From the NCBI RefSeq assembly GCF_022026395.1, contig NZ_CP041767.1, forward strand, positions 275,001 to 339,000: a stretch of 64,000 nt of DNA, written 5' to 3'. The translations under genes were made by a program, and so were the position numbers. Positions within the stretch are counted from its first letter, which is position 1. Each line of letters starts with the position of its first letter. This DNA comes from Brevibacillus brevis. GTDB taxonomy: Bacteria > Bacillota > Bacilli > Brevibacillales > Brevibacillaceae. Shown one piece after another: positions 44,637 to 53,355 of this stretch. Below the pieces are notes generated by a model. It saw nothing but the letters and a program-made list of their open reading frames with translations, had not been told where the DNA came from and did no database searches.

Positions 44637-45416
44637 ATGAATAGAAAAGCACGTCGGTTCGTTGATCTGAGTGTGCCTCTTGATCATCTGGCAAAAGAAC
44701 CGTTTCCACCCGAGATTCAATACAGTAGTCATGAAGAAGGGGCTATCCAAGCCGCGCAGTACTTCGGATTGCAACCAACGGATTTTCCCGAACAGAAGGC
44801 ATGGGCGAGTGAAACGGTGACACTCACAACACATACGGGGACACATGTCGATGCGCCTTGGCATTACTGGCCTACTTCTGAGGGAGAGCCGGCGAAAACG
44901 GTTGATCAGTTGCCGTTGGAGTGGTTCTACGGAGATGGTGTTCTGCTTGATTTTAGTGAAAAGCCGTCTGGCTATGAGATCACGGTGAATGATGTAAAAC
45001 AGAAGCTCGCACAAATCGAATACGAACTGAAACCGTTCGATATTGTCCTGATCAGGACGGGCGCGGATAAAAGATACTATGAGGAGCACTATTTTCAATC
45101 ACATGCCGGAGTATCCGCCGAAGCGACACATTGGTTGATCGATCAAGGAATCAAAGTCATGGGAACCGATGGGTGGGGATGGGATATCCCGTTTTCCGTT
45201 CAAGCCGCTGATTATAAACAAAACCCGCGCGATGGTGTTTTATGGGCAGCTCACTATGTGGGAAAAGAGAAAGAGTATTGCCAGATTGAAAAGCTGGCGA
45301 ATTTGGAACAATTGCCGAGACCCTACGGGTTTACCGTCTCTGTGTTTCCTGTAAAAGTGAAAGGAGCGAGCGCGGGATGGGCGCGTCCTGTCGCGATTTT
45401 TGAGGAAGAGGAGTAA
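44637..45416 (+). CDS. Cyclase family / kynurenine formamidase-like hydrolase
   Basis: A 259-residue metal-dependent amidohydrolase of the cyclase family. The signature HTGTHVDAPWHYW supplies metal ligands, and GTDGWGWDIPF is further downstream. Members include KynB-type arylformamidase and isatin hydrolase. No kyn genes lie nearby, so the substrate is open. An AAGGGA site precedes the ATG. A small membrane-protein gene follows 5 bp later. Confidence 0.87.
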   Translation: MNRKARRFVDLSVPLDHLAKEPFPPEIQYSSHEEGAIQAAQYFGLQPTDFPEQKAWASETVTLTTHTGTHVDAPWHYWPTSEGEPAKTVDQLPLEWFYGDGVLLDFSEKPSGYEITVNDVKQKLAQIEYELKPFDIVLIRTGADKRYYEEHYFQSHAGVSAEATHWLIDQGIKVMGTDGWGWDIPFSVQAADYKQNPRDGVLWAAHYVGKEKEYCQIEKLANLEQLPRPYGFTVSVFPVKVKGASAGWARPVAIFEEEE

Positions 45417-45421
45417 GTCGT

Positions 45422-45823
45422 ATGGGCATGAACCAGAGCGCGAAGGTTCTTTTCCTCCTATTCTTCTTGGGCTTTTGTTTTATCATGATCGCGAATGTTT
45501 CTCTGATCGGGTATCCTGCATTGCCATTCGAATCCAAGTCCAAAAAAGAAGTGACGGAGCTGTTGGGTGAAAACAAGGGAAAAATCGTCAAATTGACAAC
45601 GGAGGGAAACGTCGATTGGTATGGATATGGGCCGCAAGCGAATCAAGCTACAGCGGCGGAAGCGATGAGACGAGCGGTGACAGAAACAGGCTGGACCTTC
45701 ATCCAACAAGAAGGGGCCGGATACTTCTTTGAACGGGGAAAAGAGAAGATGGTCATTACGACACAAATGTGGACGGGCAACTATGTACTCTATCGAATCC
45801 CCGCAGGTATTCTAAAACCTTAA
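45422..45823 (+). CDS. Uncharacterised membrane-anchored protein
   Basis: A 133-residue protein with one N-terminal membrane helix (about 9-31, VLFLLFFLGFCFIMIANVSL) and a soluble remainder containing alternating strands and helices (GKIVKLTTEGNVDWYGYG, MVITTQMWTGNYVLYRIP). A GAGGAG site eight bases upstream supports the start. It follows the cyclase-family gene after 5 bp in one operon. No family is recognised. Confidence 0.75.
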   Translation: MGMNQSAKVLFLLFFLGFCFIMIANVSLIGYPALPFESKSKKEVTELLGENKGKIVKLTTEGNVDWYGYGPQANQATAAEAMRRAVTETGWTFIQQEGAGYFFERGKEKMVITTQMWTGNYVLYRIPAGILKP

Positions 45824-46119
45824 AGGGGAGGGGCTTTCCACAACAAATATTTTTCTCGTAAACAAACAGCACAAGGTCGATACCCCGCAGCAATAGCGGT
45901 AGCTTCATCCGCAAAAAATACGCGATGGCGCACATAACCGCCTCGCGTAATGGCTCTGATGGCAGAGGGGCAATCCAGTCGTCCGTATATTTTGCGTGGA
46001 CGATAGCCCCCCAATGTACCCGGAGAATCACTCTGATAAAAAGAGCGATCAGCTCCGAGCAGGGTGTATGTTTTGGCAGAGTCAGCATCTTGAGGTGCTG
46101 GCTTTTTCGGTGTAGGCAT
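45820..46119 (-). CDS. Stand-alone Ada-type metal-binding domain protein
   Basis: A 99-residue protein resembling the N-terminal zinc domain of Ada methylphosphotriester-DNA methyltransferases: GRLDCPSAIRAITRGGYVRHRVFFADEATAIAAGYRPCAVCLREK. The ending GYRPCAVC matches the Ada GFRPCKRC, and one upstream Cys (DCPSA) is present. The fourth Cys of the usual CxxxC pair is missing, so methyl transfer is uncertain. AGGGGGAG precedes the ATG. It lies 87 bp downstream of nfo on the same strand, in an alkylation-repair block. Confidence 0.82.
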   Translation of the reverse strand: MPTPKKPAPQDADSAKTYTLLGADRSFYQSDSPGTLGGYRPRKIYGRLDCPSAIRAITRGGYVRHRVFFADEATAIAAGYRPCAVCLREKYLLWKAPPL

Positions 46120-46205
46120 ATGGCTCCCCCTCTATTGGTAATGTGTCGTTTTCGCTCCAAAAGGAGGAAGCCACAGTCAGTCAGCCTACATGAAGTGTTC
46201 TTACC

Positions 46206-47324
46206 TTACGAGAATTTCGGAATCGCGAAGTAGGCAGTCAAGCGGTGGTTAATCTGCTCTTCGGTGAGCTCCGGGAACAATCTCGCTTCCTTCACCATAT
46301 CGTACAGACGCTCCATTGGCTCGCGGCCATCCGCTTTCTTTGCCTTCGCGTCGTTTTTGAGCAACTCCCAAATCCCAACCACATACTCGCGTCTGGTGAC
46401 ATCTTGTTTGCGGAAAAAGAAATCGAGGCGCTCCACATGGTCCATGAATTCGTCGCCGAAGCGCTTGTCCACTTCCCCGCGCAGGAGGGCGATTTCTGCT
46501 TCGTACATCGGACGCTCGTTGCCTTTTTCCTTGCTGATCCAAGGTGTCTCCAGTACAAGCGGCAGGTGGCGGATTTTCTCGTGGTTCACGATGTAATTCA
46601 TCGCATCAAAGCCGATGAGTCCCGCACCGATTGGCGCATGGCGGTCTTTGCCTGCCCCGCGGAAGTTTTTGCTGTCATTCAAGTGAACGACGGCGAGACG
46701 GTCCAAGCCGATTGTCCGGTCAAACTGGTCCAGGACGCCATCGAAGTCGTTGACGATATCATAGCCAGCATCGTGAATGTGGCAAGTATCCATGCAGACG
46801 GTCAGCCTGCTGTTGTCTTCTACTTTCTCGATGATGGCCGCGATTTCCTCAAAGCTGCGACCGATTTCCGTCCCTTTGCCCGCCATCGTCTCCAACGCGA
46901 TTTTTACATCGGTGTCTTTTACGCCTGCCAGAACTTCATTCAAGCCTTCCGCGATCCGGGCGATGCCATACTCTGCATCCTTATCCGTGTAGGCGCCAGG
47001 GTGGAGCACGATATTTTTGACGCCAATGTAGTCGGTCCGGCGAATCTCTTCTTGCAGAAAACGGACAGCGAGTTCATAGGTATCGTCCTTGTAAGAGCCC
47101 AAGTTGATAATGTACGGGGCATGTACGACAATCTCATCCACGCCCTGCTTGGCCATGACTTCTTTGCCTTCCGTAATGTATTGGTCCTCGATCGGTTTGC
47201 GGCGGGTGTTCTGCGGTGCACCCGTGTAGATCATAAAGGTACTCGAGCCGTAGGTGGCTGCTTCTTGGGCGGCATTCAGCAGTCCTTTACCGGAGAATGA
47301 TACGTGCGAACCTATTTTTAGCAT
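46206..47324 (-). CDS. nfo: Endonuclease IV (Nfo family) with C-terminal extension
   Basis: An AP endonuclease that cuts 5' of abasic sites. The TIM-barrel signatures are intact: [77 protein letters not shown], which carry the three-zinc ligands. The 372 residues exceed the usual 280-300 by about 75; the extra C-terminal part ([15 protein letters not shown] to the end) is helical and charged. AAAGGAGG precedes the ATG. It lies 19 bp after alkA, so glycosylase and AP endonuclease are made together. Confidence 0.93.
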   Translation of the reverse strand: MLKIGSHVSFSGKGLLNAAQEAATYGSSTFMIYTGAPQNTRRKPIEDQYITEGKEVMAKQGVDEIVVHAPYIINLGSYKDDTYELAVRFLQEEIRRTDYIGVKNIVLHPGAYTDKDAEYGIARIAEGLNEVLAGVKDTDVKIALETMAGKGTEIGRSFEEIAAIIEKVEDNSRLTVCMDTCHIHDAGYDIVNDFDGVLDQFDRTIGLDRLAVVHLNDSKNFRGAGKDRHAPIGAGLIGFDAMNYIVNHEKIRHLPLVLETPWISKEKGNERPMYEAEIALLRGEVDKRFGDEFMDHVERLDFFFRKQDVTRREYVVGIWELLKNDAKAKKADGREPMERLYDMVKEARLFPELTEEQINHRLTAYFAIPKFS

Positions 47325-47343
47325 AGGATAGAACCTCCTTTGA

Positions 47344-48276
47344 TTAATAAAGAAAACGCCATAAATAAAAAGTAGCGTACGACTCCCAATTCGTCCAAGC
47401 CTTGGACAGCTCTCGTATTTCTGCTTTTGTCGGCTTTTTTTCTTTGCCTAGTAAAAATTTGATCGCATTGTGCAGGCCGACATCATCAATGGGAAAAGCA
47501 GAGGGCATTCGCAGACAGCGCATGAGCACATAGTTGGCTGTCCACGGTCCAATCCCACGGATACGGGTCAAACGTTTCTCCGCGGTTTGATAATCTCCTC
47601 CGTCCCATAATAGCTCTTTCGATAGTTTCCCTTCAACGATGAGTTGTGCGACGTCAATCAAATACTCGCATTTCTTGGTCGTCATGCGCAATCCATCCAG
47701 ATCAGCGACGGATAATCCGGCGATTGTTTCTGCTGTGGGAAAAAGCCAATACGTCTGTCCTTCGAAATCTACTCGTCTTCCGAATGTCTCTACCAACCGC
47801 CGCTTGAGGGTGTACGCATAGGTCAGGTTAATTTGTTGACCAATGATTCCCCAACTGAGCGCTTCAAACAGGTCGGGAATGCCCATAGTCCGCAGCCCGT
47901 AAAATTTTTCAACGGCTTGCTGTAGAAGAGCATCCCCTGCGGCAAGCTCATAAAACGGAACCAGGTCTCGATCTAGATCGAACCAATCTCGCACATAGCG
48001 GGCAACCTCCATCCGGACTTTTTCAGTGGGAAGCGAAGGGCTGAGAAAACGCACAGTCAATCCTTGATCGTTTTCTGCGTGAATTTCGACCACTTGTGAA
48101 TCTTGTTCAATCGGGATGGCTTTGTAGAGGCGCCCGTTTTGAATGTGAAACATGCATTCGTTGGATGCTCTGGACAAGTAGTGAAGATTTTGCGAAAAAC
48201 AGAATTCCGTAGGTACGGACAAGATTAATTCTTTTCTATTATCGACCCAAGCCGAGTGGGATAGACCGCTTGTCAT
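47344..48276 (-). CDS. alkA: DNA-3-methyladenine glycosylase II (AlkA type)
   Basis: Removes alkylated bases such as 3-methyladenine. The 310-residue HhH-GPD protein has the helix-hairpin-helix [19 protein letters not shown] and the catalytic Asp in [12 protein letters not shown] (second D of DD). Its N-terminal domain (residues 1-125) resembles the AlkA_N fold. AGGAGG precedes the ATG. It is the first gene of a three-gene minus-strand operon and divergent from adaA, recalling the alkA-adaAB block of B. subtilis. Confidence 0.92.
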   Translation of the reverse strand: MTSGLSHSAWVDNRKELILSVPTEFCFSQNLHYLSRASNECMFHIQNGRLYKAIPIEQDSQVVEIHAENDQGLTVRFLSPSLPTEKVRMEVARYVRDWFDLDRDLVPFYELAAGDALLQQAVEKFYGLRTMGIPDLFEALSWGIIGQQINLTYAYTLKRRLVETFGRRVDFEGQTYWLFPTAETIAGLSVADLDGLRMTTKKCEYLIDVAQLIVEGKLSKELLWDGGDYQTAEKRLTRIRGIGPWTANYVLMRCLRMPSAFPIDDVGLHNAIKFLLGKEKKPTKAEIRELSKAWTNWESYATFYLWRFLY

Positions 48277-48441
48277 GTGAAAACCTCCTGTCTTCCTCCT
48301 AGTTTTATAACAAGAAAAGCTATCCTGTCATTTCGTTATCTTGCTATTTTAATCTTCTAGCAGTACGGATCATGTAGCGTGGGGGTATACTGTCGGTAAG
48401 AGCAAGCGATTCGATAACGGCTATGGCAAAGGAGAGGACAT

Positions 48442-49011
48442 GTGTTGGAGGAACGGGTAACCGATGAGCGATGGCAGGCCATTATTCATAACGATTCGTC
48501 TTACGATGATCAATTTTTTTATGCGGTAAAAACGACGAAGATTTTTTGTAGACCGTCGTGCAAGTCGAAGCCGCCGAAGAGGGAGAACGTGCGGGTTTTC
48601 CAAAATGCAAACCAAGCCCTACGGGAAGAATTTCGCCCATGTAAACGCTGCAAGCCTACGGGAGAGAGGTTGCCTGATCGTGAGTGGGTGGCACAAATTA
48701 CACAGTACATTGATTCTCATTATAACGAAAAGCTGACGTTGGAGCATTTAGCTGATATGTGCCATGGCAGTCCGTTTCATTTGCAGCGAACGTTTAAGCG
48801 ACTCATGGATATGACGCCTGTGGAGTACATCCAGAAAAAGCGGATAGAAAGGGCACGAGAGCTGCTGGCTCATTCGAACAACCAGATCGCGGATGTTGCG
48901 CAATTGGTAGGGATGCCGAATACGCCGTATTTTATCACGTTGTTTAAAAAAATGACGGGCAAGACGCCGAGTGAATATCGCCAACTGTACGTCAAAAAAC
49001 AAACGACATAA
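48442..49011 (+). CDS. adaA: Adaptive-response regulator AdaA (methylphosphotriester-DNA methyltransferase)
   Basis: Takes methyl groups from DNA phosphotriesters onto a Cys and then activates alkylation-repair genes. The 189-residue protein has the Ada zinc domain (IFCRPSCKSKPPKRENVRVF...EEFRPCKRCKP; the four Cys are complete) and a C-terminal AraC-type double helix-turn-helix (LTLEHLADMCHGSPFHLQRTFKRLMDMTPVEYI and later QIADVAQLVGMPNTPYFITLFKKMTGKTPSEYR). The start is GTG 48442 after AAAGGAGAGG. It is divergent from alkA. No AdaB (O6-methylguanine methyltransferase) gene follows. Confidence 0.95.
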   Translation: MLEERVTDERWQAIIHNDSSYDDQFFYAVKTTKIFCRPSCKSKPPKRENVRVFQNANQALREEFRPCKRCKPTGERLPDREWVAQITQYIDSHYNEKLTLEHLADMCHGSPFHLQRTFKRLMDMTPVEYIQKKRIERARELLAHSNNQIADVAQLVGMPNTPYFITLFKKMTGKTPSEYRQLYVKKQTT

Positions 49012-49056
49012 GCTGCTTGTGAAATATGATATCTTAAAAAGTAAGGAGCATTGAAG

Positions 49057-50178
49057 ATGAGAAACAAAAGGAGCCCTGCCAAAATGAACGATACGAAAAC
49101 CTTGCGAGAAGTATTTAAAAAGACCACTTATCAAATCGCCGGGCACAGCAAGAGAGACCTCCATCAATTGCAGCAGGTCCTGTCAAGGGTGGACGGGAAT
49201 ATGGAGGGTGATATGTACGGAACAGGCGAACTCATCGAGAATTTCCAACGCAAGATGGCCGAATATTTGGGCAAAGAGTCTGCCGTATTCTTTCCCAGCG
49301 GTACGATGGCCCAACAAATCGCGTTACGCATCTGGTGCGATGAGAAGGGAATCAAAAAGGTCGCCTATCATCCGCTCTGCCACTTGGAGATTCACGAGGA
49401 GGATGGGCTCAAGGAGCTGCATCAGATCGAGGCTGTCTTGCTGGCGGATAAAGACAGAGTGATTGAACTGGGCGATGTTCTCGGCATGGACGACGATATC
49501 GCGTGCCTGTTGCTGGAATTGCCACAGCGGGAGATTGGCGGACAGCTACCCACGTATGAGGATTTGGAGGCGATCTCCCGTTATTGTCGGGAAAAAGGAA
49601 TTCGGCTGCATCTGGATGGCGCCCGGCTTATGGAAATCCTGCCGTTTTACGAGAAGACAGCCGATGAGGTATGCGCGTTGTTCGATAGCGTGTACGTTTC
49701 CTTTTACAAAGGGATAGGCGGAATTGCCGGAGCGATCCTGGCTGGGGATGAAGATTTCACGAAGCAATCGAAGGTATGGAAAAGACGCCATGGCGGGGAC
49801 CTGATTAGTTTGTACCCGTATATTGTCACGGCAGAATACCATTTTGAGCAGAGAAAGCATAAATTCGGTCAATATTACGAGCACGCAAAGGAACTGGCAG
49901 CATGGTACAACCAATGCCAGGGGATATCCACGAGACCAGCCGTGCCTGTATCCAACATGTTTCATGTGCATGCAGAATTGCCGAAAGAAGAGCTTGAGCG
50001 TATCATGGTCTCTCTTAGTGAAGAGACAGGAATTGGTTTCACGCATTATGTAAGAGAGGACGACGAATCGACTAGCTCCTATGAGGTAAGTATTGGCGAT
50101 CGGTATGCGATGATCCCGAAGGAAGAGCTGGCATTGGCATTCGAAAAGCTGAATCAGAAATTAGGGGAGCAGAAATAA
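49057..50178 (+). CDS. Low-specificity L-threonine aldolase-like PLP enzyme
   Basis: A 373-residue fold-type I PLP enzyme of the beta-eliminating lyase/threonine aldolase family. DGNMEGDMYGTGELIENFQRKMAEYLG and AVFFPSGTMAQQIALRI open the domain. The cofactor Asp is in RLHLDGARL and the PLP Lys in VSFYKGIGGIAGA. Members cleave threonine to glycine and acetaldehyde. The start ATG 49057 lies eight bases after AAGGAG; a TTG at 49051 is in frame. It follows adaA by 45 bp on the same strand and may be read through from it. Confidence 0.9.
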   Translation: MRNKRSPAKMNDTKTLREVFKKTTYQIAGHSKRDLHQLQQVLSRVDGNMEGDMYGTGELIENFQRKMAEYLGKESAVFFPSGTMAQQIALRIWCDEKGIKKVAYHPLCHLEIHEEDGLKELHQIEAVLLADKDRVIELGDVLGMDDDIACLLLELPQREIGGQLPTYEDLEAISRYCREKGIRLHLDGARLMEILPFYEKTADEVCALFDSVYVSFYKGIGGIAGAILAGDEDFTKQSKVWKRRHGGDLISLYPYIVTAEYHFEQRKHKFGQYYEHAKELAAWYNQCQGISTRPAVPVSNMFHVHAELPKEELERIMVSLSEETGIGFTHYVREDDESTSSYEVSIGDRYAMIPKEELALAFEKLNQKLGEQK

Positions 50179-50281
50179 AAAGCCGAGTAAACGAATCAAC
50201 TTCGGGGCGGTGGCAGTCTGGTGCTTACAGATTCATACCGGGCTGTCGCGAATTTTTCCGTAAGAAGAGAAAGGAACCAAG

Positions 50282-50761
50282 ATGTTCATTATCAGACCGT
50301 ACGAAAAAAGCGACTACCCTTCGATCATGGCTTACGATTTACCGCAAGAACAAGCGATCTACACATCTATGCCAGTCGATGTGATTGAAGCATCTCAAAA
50401 CGATCGTGGATCTATGCCCTATGTGGTTTTCGACCAAGGCCATCTAATCGGCTGCTTTGCCTTATTCACACCACACACAGGCAATCCCTACACACCAAAT
50501 GGCGAGGCTATTATTTTCAAATCATTTTCGATTGATTCCCGCTATCAAAAGAAGGGCTACGCCTTGCGAGTATTCCATGAGTTGGCTGACATCGCACGAG
50601 TGCATTACCCGGAGCGAGATGAAATCGTGTTGACGGTGCATCATACGAATACGCCAGCGATCCAACTGTATAAAAAGGCTGGTCTAGTCGATCAAGGATG
50701 GAGATTTGCGGGTGAGTTTGGCGAGGAGCTGATTTTTCATCTCGCTTTGTCATCAAGGTAG
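50282..50761 (+). CDS. GNAT family N-acetyltransferase
   Basis: A 159-residue GCN5-related acetyltransferase. The acetyl-CoA loop is SFSIDSRYQKKGYALRVFHELADIAR (R-x-x-G-x-A variant with KKGYA), then HHTNTPAIQLYKKAGL, the usual C-terminal motif. The substrate is unknown. AAAGGA precedes the ATG. Its stop codon opens a gene-remnant frame immediately downstream. Confidence 0.9.
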   Translation: MFIIRPYEKSDYPSIMAYDLPQEQAIYTSMPVDVIEASQNDRGSMPYVVFDQGHLIGCFALFTPHTGNPYTPNGEAIIFKSFSIDSRYQKKGYALRVFHELADIARVHYPERDEIVLTVHHTNTPAIQLYKKAGLVDQGWRFAGEFGEELIFHLALSSR

Positions 50762-50992
50762 AAGCACGGGAAACGAGGAACTGAAGAGGCGACAGTAGAG
50801 TGTCTGCTTTTTGGGCGTGATCAGTCCATCATGACCGCAATGGTAGCGACTACCGTAGCAAAATCGCTCTATGAAGAATCGTTTCCTCCAGGAGTCCACC
50901 ACATGGAACAACTGTTTTCATTAGAAAAAATGAGAGTTTGGCTGGAGCGGAAAGCATCACTGACCGTATTTGTCAGGGAAGCCGGTCTATGA
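50762..50992 (+). pseudogene. Gene remnant, C-terminal fragment (saccharopine-dehydrogenase-like?)
   Basis: Directly after the acetyltransferase stop the same frame stays open for 76 codons without its own ribosome binding site. The deduced part MTAMVATTVAKSLYEESF followed by PPGVHHMEQLFSLEKMRVWLERK looks like the C-terminus of an NAD(P)-dependent oxidoreductase of the saccharopine dehydrogenase type, from memory of that family. The N-terminal Rossmann part is absent. It is therefore read as the tail of a deleted gene. The family assignment is tentative. Confidence 0.4.
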
Positions 50993-51027
50993 TAGAGCTA
51001 TCGAAGAACCAAAGAGGGGGCTTTATC

Positions 51028-51531
51028 ATGACACACTATGCCAAAAACATGTACGACTTTCACGCGTGGGCGAATCAAACGTTAATCAATCGCTTAAAGG
51101 AGCTTCCGGAAGGTGTTTACGAGCAGGAGGTCCAAAGCGTTTTCCCGACAGTAGCAAAAGTGATGGAGCATATTTATATGGTGGACGAAGGCTGGATTCG
51201 CATATTGCAAGGGATGGACATGCAAGCGGCATTGAATGAGGCATGGCAGAAGGAAAAGGAATTAACGGGAAAAAGCTTGGAGGAAGTTGAGCAGTTGTAT
51301 GCCGAACTGGTCGAGCAATTCAGAGCTTTTCTCAGCCAAGATGAAGATTTGGAGCGACGCATTGTCCTTGATAATCCGTACACGAGAGTGCGAGATACGA
51401 GCTTGGCAGAAATCATCATGCAAGTGGTCAATCATGGAACGTATCATCGTGGAAATATAACGGCGATGCTGCGCCAAATGGGGTATCCTTCTGTCATGAC
51501 CGATTATGCACTTTACTGGTACGCCAACTGA
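51028..51531 (+). CDS. DinB family protein
   Basis: A 167-residue four-helix metalloprotein of the DinB/YfiT superfamily: MYDFHAWANQTLINRLKELP at the N-terminus, the metal-binding His in KVMEHIYMVDEGWI, and HGTYHRGNITAMLRQMGYP, the hallmark C-terminal pair of His. Members are thiol S-transferases or of unknown role, often damage-induced. The start at 51028 follows AGAGGGGG; the in-frame extension to 50938 overlaps the gene remnant. Confidence 0.9.
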   Translation: MTHYAKNMYDFHAWANQTLINRLKELPEGVYEQEVQSVFPTVAKVMEHIYMVDEGWIRILQGMDMQAALNEAWQKEKELTGKSLEEVEQLYAELVEQFRAFLSQDEDLERRIVLDNPYTRVRDTSLAEIIMQVVNHGTYHRGNITAMLRQMGYPSVMTDYALYWYAN

Positions 51532-51578
51532 AAAGAGTCTTGGGCTGGAAGAGATTTCATTCTTCTGGCTTTAGGCTG

Positions 51579-51607
51579 TTGACAAGGGACAATTCACGTC
51601 CTATAAT
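51579..51607 (+). promoter_or_regulatory. Consensus sigma-A promoter of mhq-like operon
   Basis: TTGACA (51579-51584) and TATAAT (51602-51607) with an ideal 17-bp spacer. An 18-bp palindrome begins on the next base. Confidence 0.88.
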
Positions 51608-51625
51608 TATCTTAAATTCAAGATA
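51608..51625. promoter_or_regulatory. MhqR-type operator 1
   Basis: The sequence TATCTTAAATTCAAGATA is an almost perfect inverted repeat (TATCTT...AAGATA) right behind the -10 box. It resembles the MhqR box, TATCTCGAA-type, known before quinone-response genes. Confidence 0.72.
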
Positions 51626-51683
51626 TTTAATTTTCGTAACATCGTCATCCTACTTCCCCAAGCAGGAACATTTTTAAACCCAT

Positions 51684-51701
51684 TATCTTTAATTTGAGAT
51701 A
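51684..51701. promoter_or_regulatory. MhqR-type operator 2
   Basis: TATCTTTAATTTGAGATA repeats operator 1 with 15 of 18 positions identical, 42 bp before the nitroreductase start. Two sites suggest cooperative repression. Confidence 0.7.
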
Positions 51702-51742
51702 TCAAAAATGAATGAGATAGAAAAAATCGAGGAGGAAGTCCC

Positions 51743-52381
51743 ATGAGTGAATTCACCACCCTTGTAAAAAACAGAAGATCTGCAAACAAGTTTCTAACGG
51801 ACGTAACGATAACACCTGCTGAGATCGATGAAATCATGTCGCTGGTCAAATTCGCGCCATCAGCATTCAATTTGCAGCATGCCCATTATGTAGTTGTCAT
51901 CGATCCAGAAGCCAAAGAGCGTGTATATGAAGCGGCATATAGACAGTATAAGGTAAAGACCGCTTCGGCAGTTGTGCTTGTATTTGGTGACAAGGAAGCG
52001 TACCAAAGCGTAGAGCGCATTAATGAAGGCCTTCTTCATTTAGGAGTCATGGATCAACGCGAGTACGACCACAACAATTCTTCTGTCAGAGCAATGCACG
52101 AGGCTGGAGGAGAGCAGTTCAAGCGTGATGAAGCGATCCGCAATGCCAATTTGTCCGCAATGTTGTTCATGCTCGCTGCAAAGGATAAAGGCTGGGATAC
52201 GTGCCCGATGATCGGATTCGACCCGGCAGCGGTGCAAGAAATAGCGAAGGTTCCGGACAGCTTTGTGCCAGCTTTGATGATCACGATTGGAAAAGAAGAT
52301 ACATCCAGCCAGCGTGTCAGAGGGTACCGCAAGCCCGTTGGAGAGTTCGTAAGCTACAACACATTCCAAGCAAGTAAATAA
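51743..52381 (+). CDS. mhqN: Nitroreductase (MhqN-like)
   Basis: A 212-residue flavin oxidoreductase. KNRRSANKFLTDVTITPAEIDEIM and the FMN-binding APSAFNLQHAHYVVVID occur near the start, and LAAKDKGWDTCPMIGFDPAAVQEI near the end. In B. subtilis MhqN belongs to the MhqR regulon induced by hydroquinones. GAGGAGG precedes the ATG. The next two genes encode a ring-cleaving dioxygenase and a hydrolase, the same set as mhqNOP and mhqD(E). Confidence 0.82.
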   Translation: MSEFTTLVKNRRSANKFLTDVTITPAEIDEIMSLVKFAPSAFNLQHAHYVVVIDPEAKERVYEAAYRQYKVKTASAVVLVFGDKEAYQSVERINEGLLHLGVMDQREYDHNNSSVRAMHEAGGEQFKRDEAIRNANLSAMLFMLAAKDKGWDTCPMIGFDPAAVQEIAKVPDSFVPALMITIGKEDTSSQRVRGYRKPVGEFVSYNTFQASK

Positions 52382-52404
52382 TAAATTTGAGGAGGCAATT
52401 CAAA

Positions 52405-53355
52405 ATGACACAGCAAACAGCAGGAATTCACCATATCACAGCTTTTGTAACAAGCGCCCAAAATAACGTTGATTTTTATGCAGGGTTTCTCGGATTGCGC
52501 ATGGTGAAAAAAACGATCAACTTCGATGCACCAGATGTATATCATCTGTATTTCGGGAATGAGGTCGGCAGTCCAGGTACTGCAATCACCTTTTTCCCGT
52601 GGGAAACTGGTCGCCGCGGACGCGTTGGCGGTGGGCAGGTTGGCTATACAACCTTCTTGATTCCGGTGGGGGCGTTTTCCTTCTGGGAGGATCGACTGAA
52701 AAAATTCGGAATCGAGTACCGCCGCGTGGAGCGTTTTAATGAAACGTATCTGCAATTTACAGACAGAGACGGCTTACAGCTGGAGATCGTGGAACGTGAA
52801 GGCGGTCCAGCGAGCAAATGGTCCTTTGGCGGGGTGCCAGCTGATAAGGCGATCAAAGGCTTCGGCGGAGCGATCTTGTACAGCATGGCTCCAGCCCACA
52901 CTATGGATGTTCTCGAGAGACTGATGGGACTGACCAGAGTCGGCGAAGAAAACGGCCTTGTCCGTTTCAAGGCTCACGGCGATTTGGGCAATGTCATTGA
53001 CGTGAATGCCGAGCCGATACCAAGAGGAGTAGGTGGCGCAGGTACAATCCACCATATCGCATGGCGTGCCGTAGATGATCAGGATCACCAACTGTGGCAG
53101 CAGCGTGCGGCTCAATCCGGACTCCATCCGACGGATATTATCGACCGTCAATACTTCAACGCCATCTACTTCCGCGAGCCAGGCGAGATTTTGTTTGAGA
53201 TTGCAACAGATCCTCCAGGATTTGAACGAGATGAGCCATTTGAGGCACTGGGTGAAAAACTGATGCTCCCCGAGTGGTATGAACCACGTCGTGCCCAGAT
53301 TGAGCAAGGTTTGCCGCCGATTACAGTCAGAGTGTTGGAGGAAGATAAATCATGA
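52405..53355 (+). CDS. mhqO: Ring-cleaving dioxygenase (MhqO-like)
   Basis: A 316-residue protein of two glyoxalase-type (VOC) domains: GIHHITAFVTSAQNNVDFYAGFLGLRMVKKT first, GTIHHIAWRAVDDQDHQLW second, and YFNAIYFREPGEILFEIATDPPGF with the metal-binding Glu. This is the extradiol dioxygenase arrangement of B. subtilis MhqO, which opens hydroquinone rings. The start at 52405 follows AGGAGG. It overlaps the hydrolase gene downstream by 4 bp. Confidence 0.9.
   Translation: MTQQTAGIHHITAFVTSAQNNVDFYAGFLGLRMVKKTINFDAPDVYHLYFGNEVGSPGTAITFFPWETGRRGRVGGGQVGYTTFLIPVGAFSFWEDRLKKFGIEYRRVERFNETYLQFTDRDGLQLEIVEREGGPASKWSFGGVPADKAIKGFGGAILYSMAPAHTMDVLERLMGLTRVGEENGLVRFKAHGDLGNVIDVNAEPIPRGVGGAGTIHHIAWRAVDDQDHQLWQQRAAQSGLHPTDIIDRQYFNAIYFREPGEILFEIATDPPGFERDEPFEALGEKLMLPEWYEPRRAQIEQGLPPITVRVLEEDKS

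Noticed and set aside
46245-47300. Long 351-codon plus-strand frame opposite nfo
   Set aside because: It mirrors the codon structure of nfo, which has complete active-site motifs and a strong ribosome binding site; the plus frame has none.
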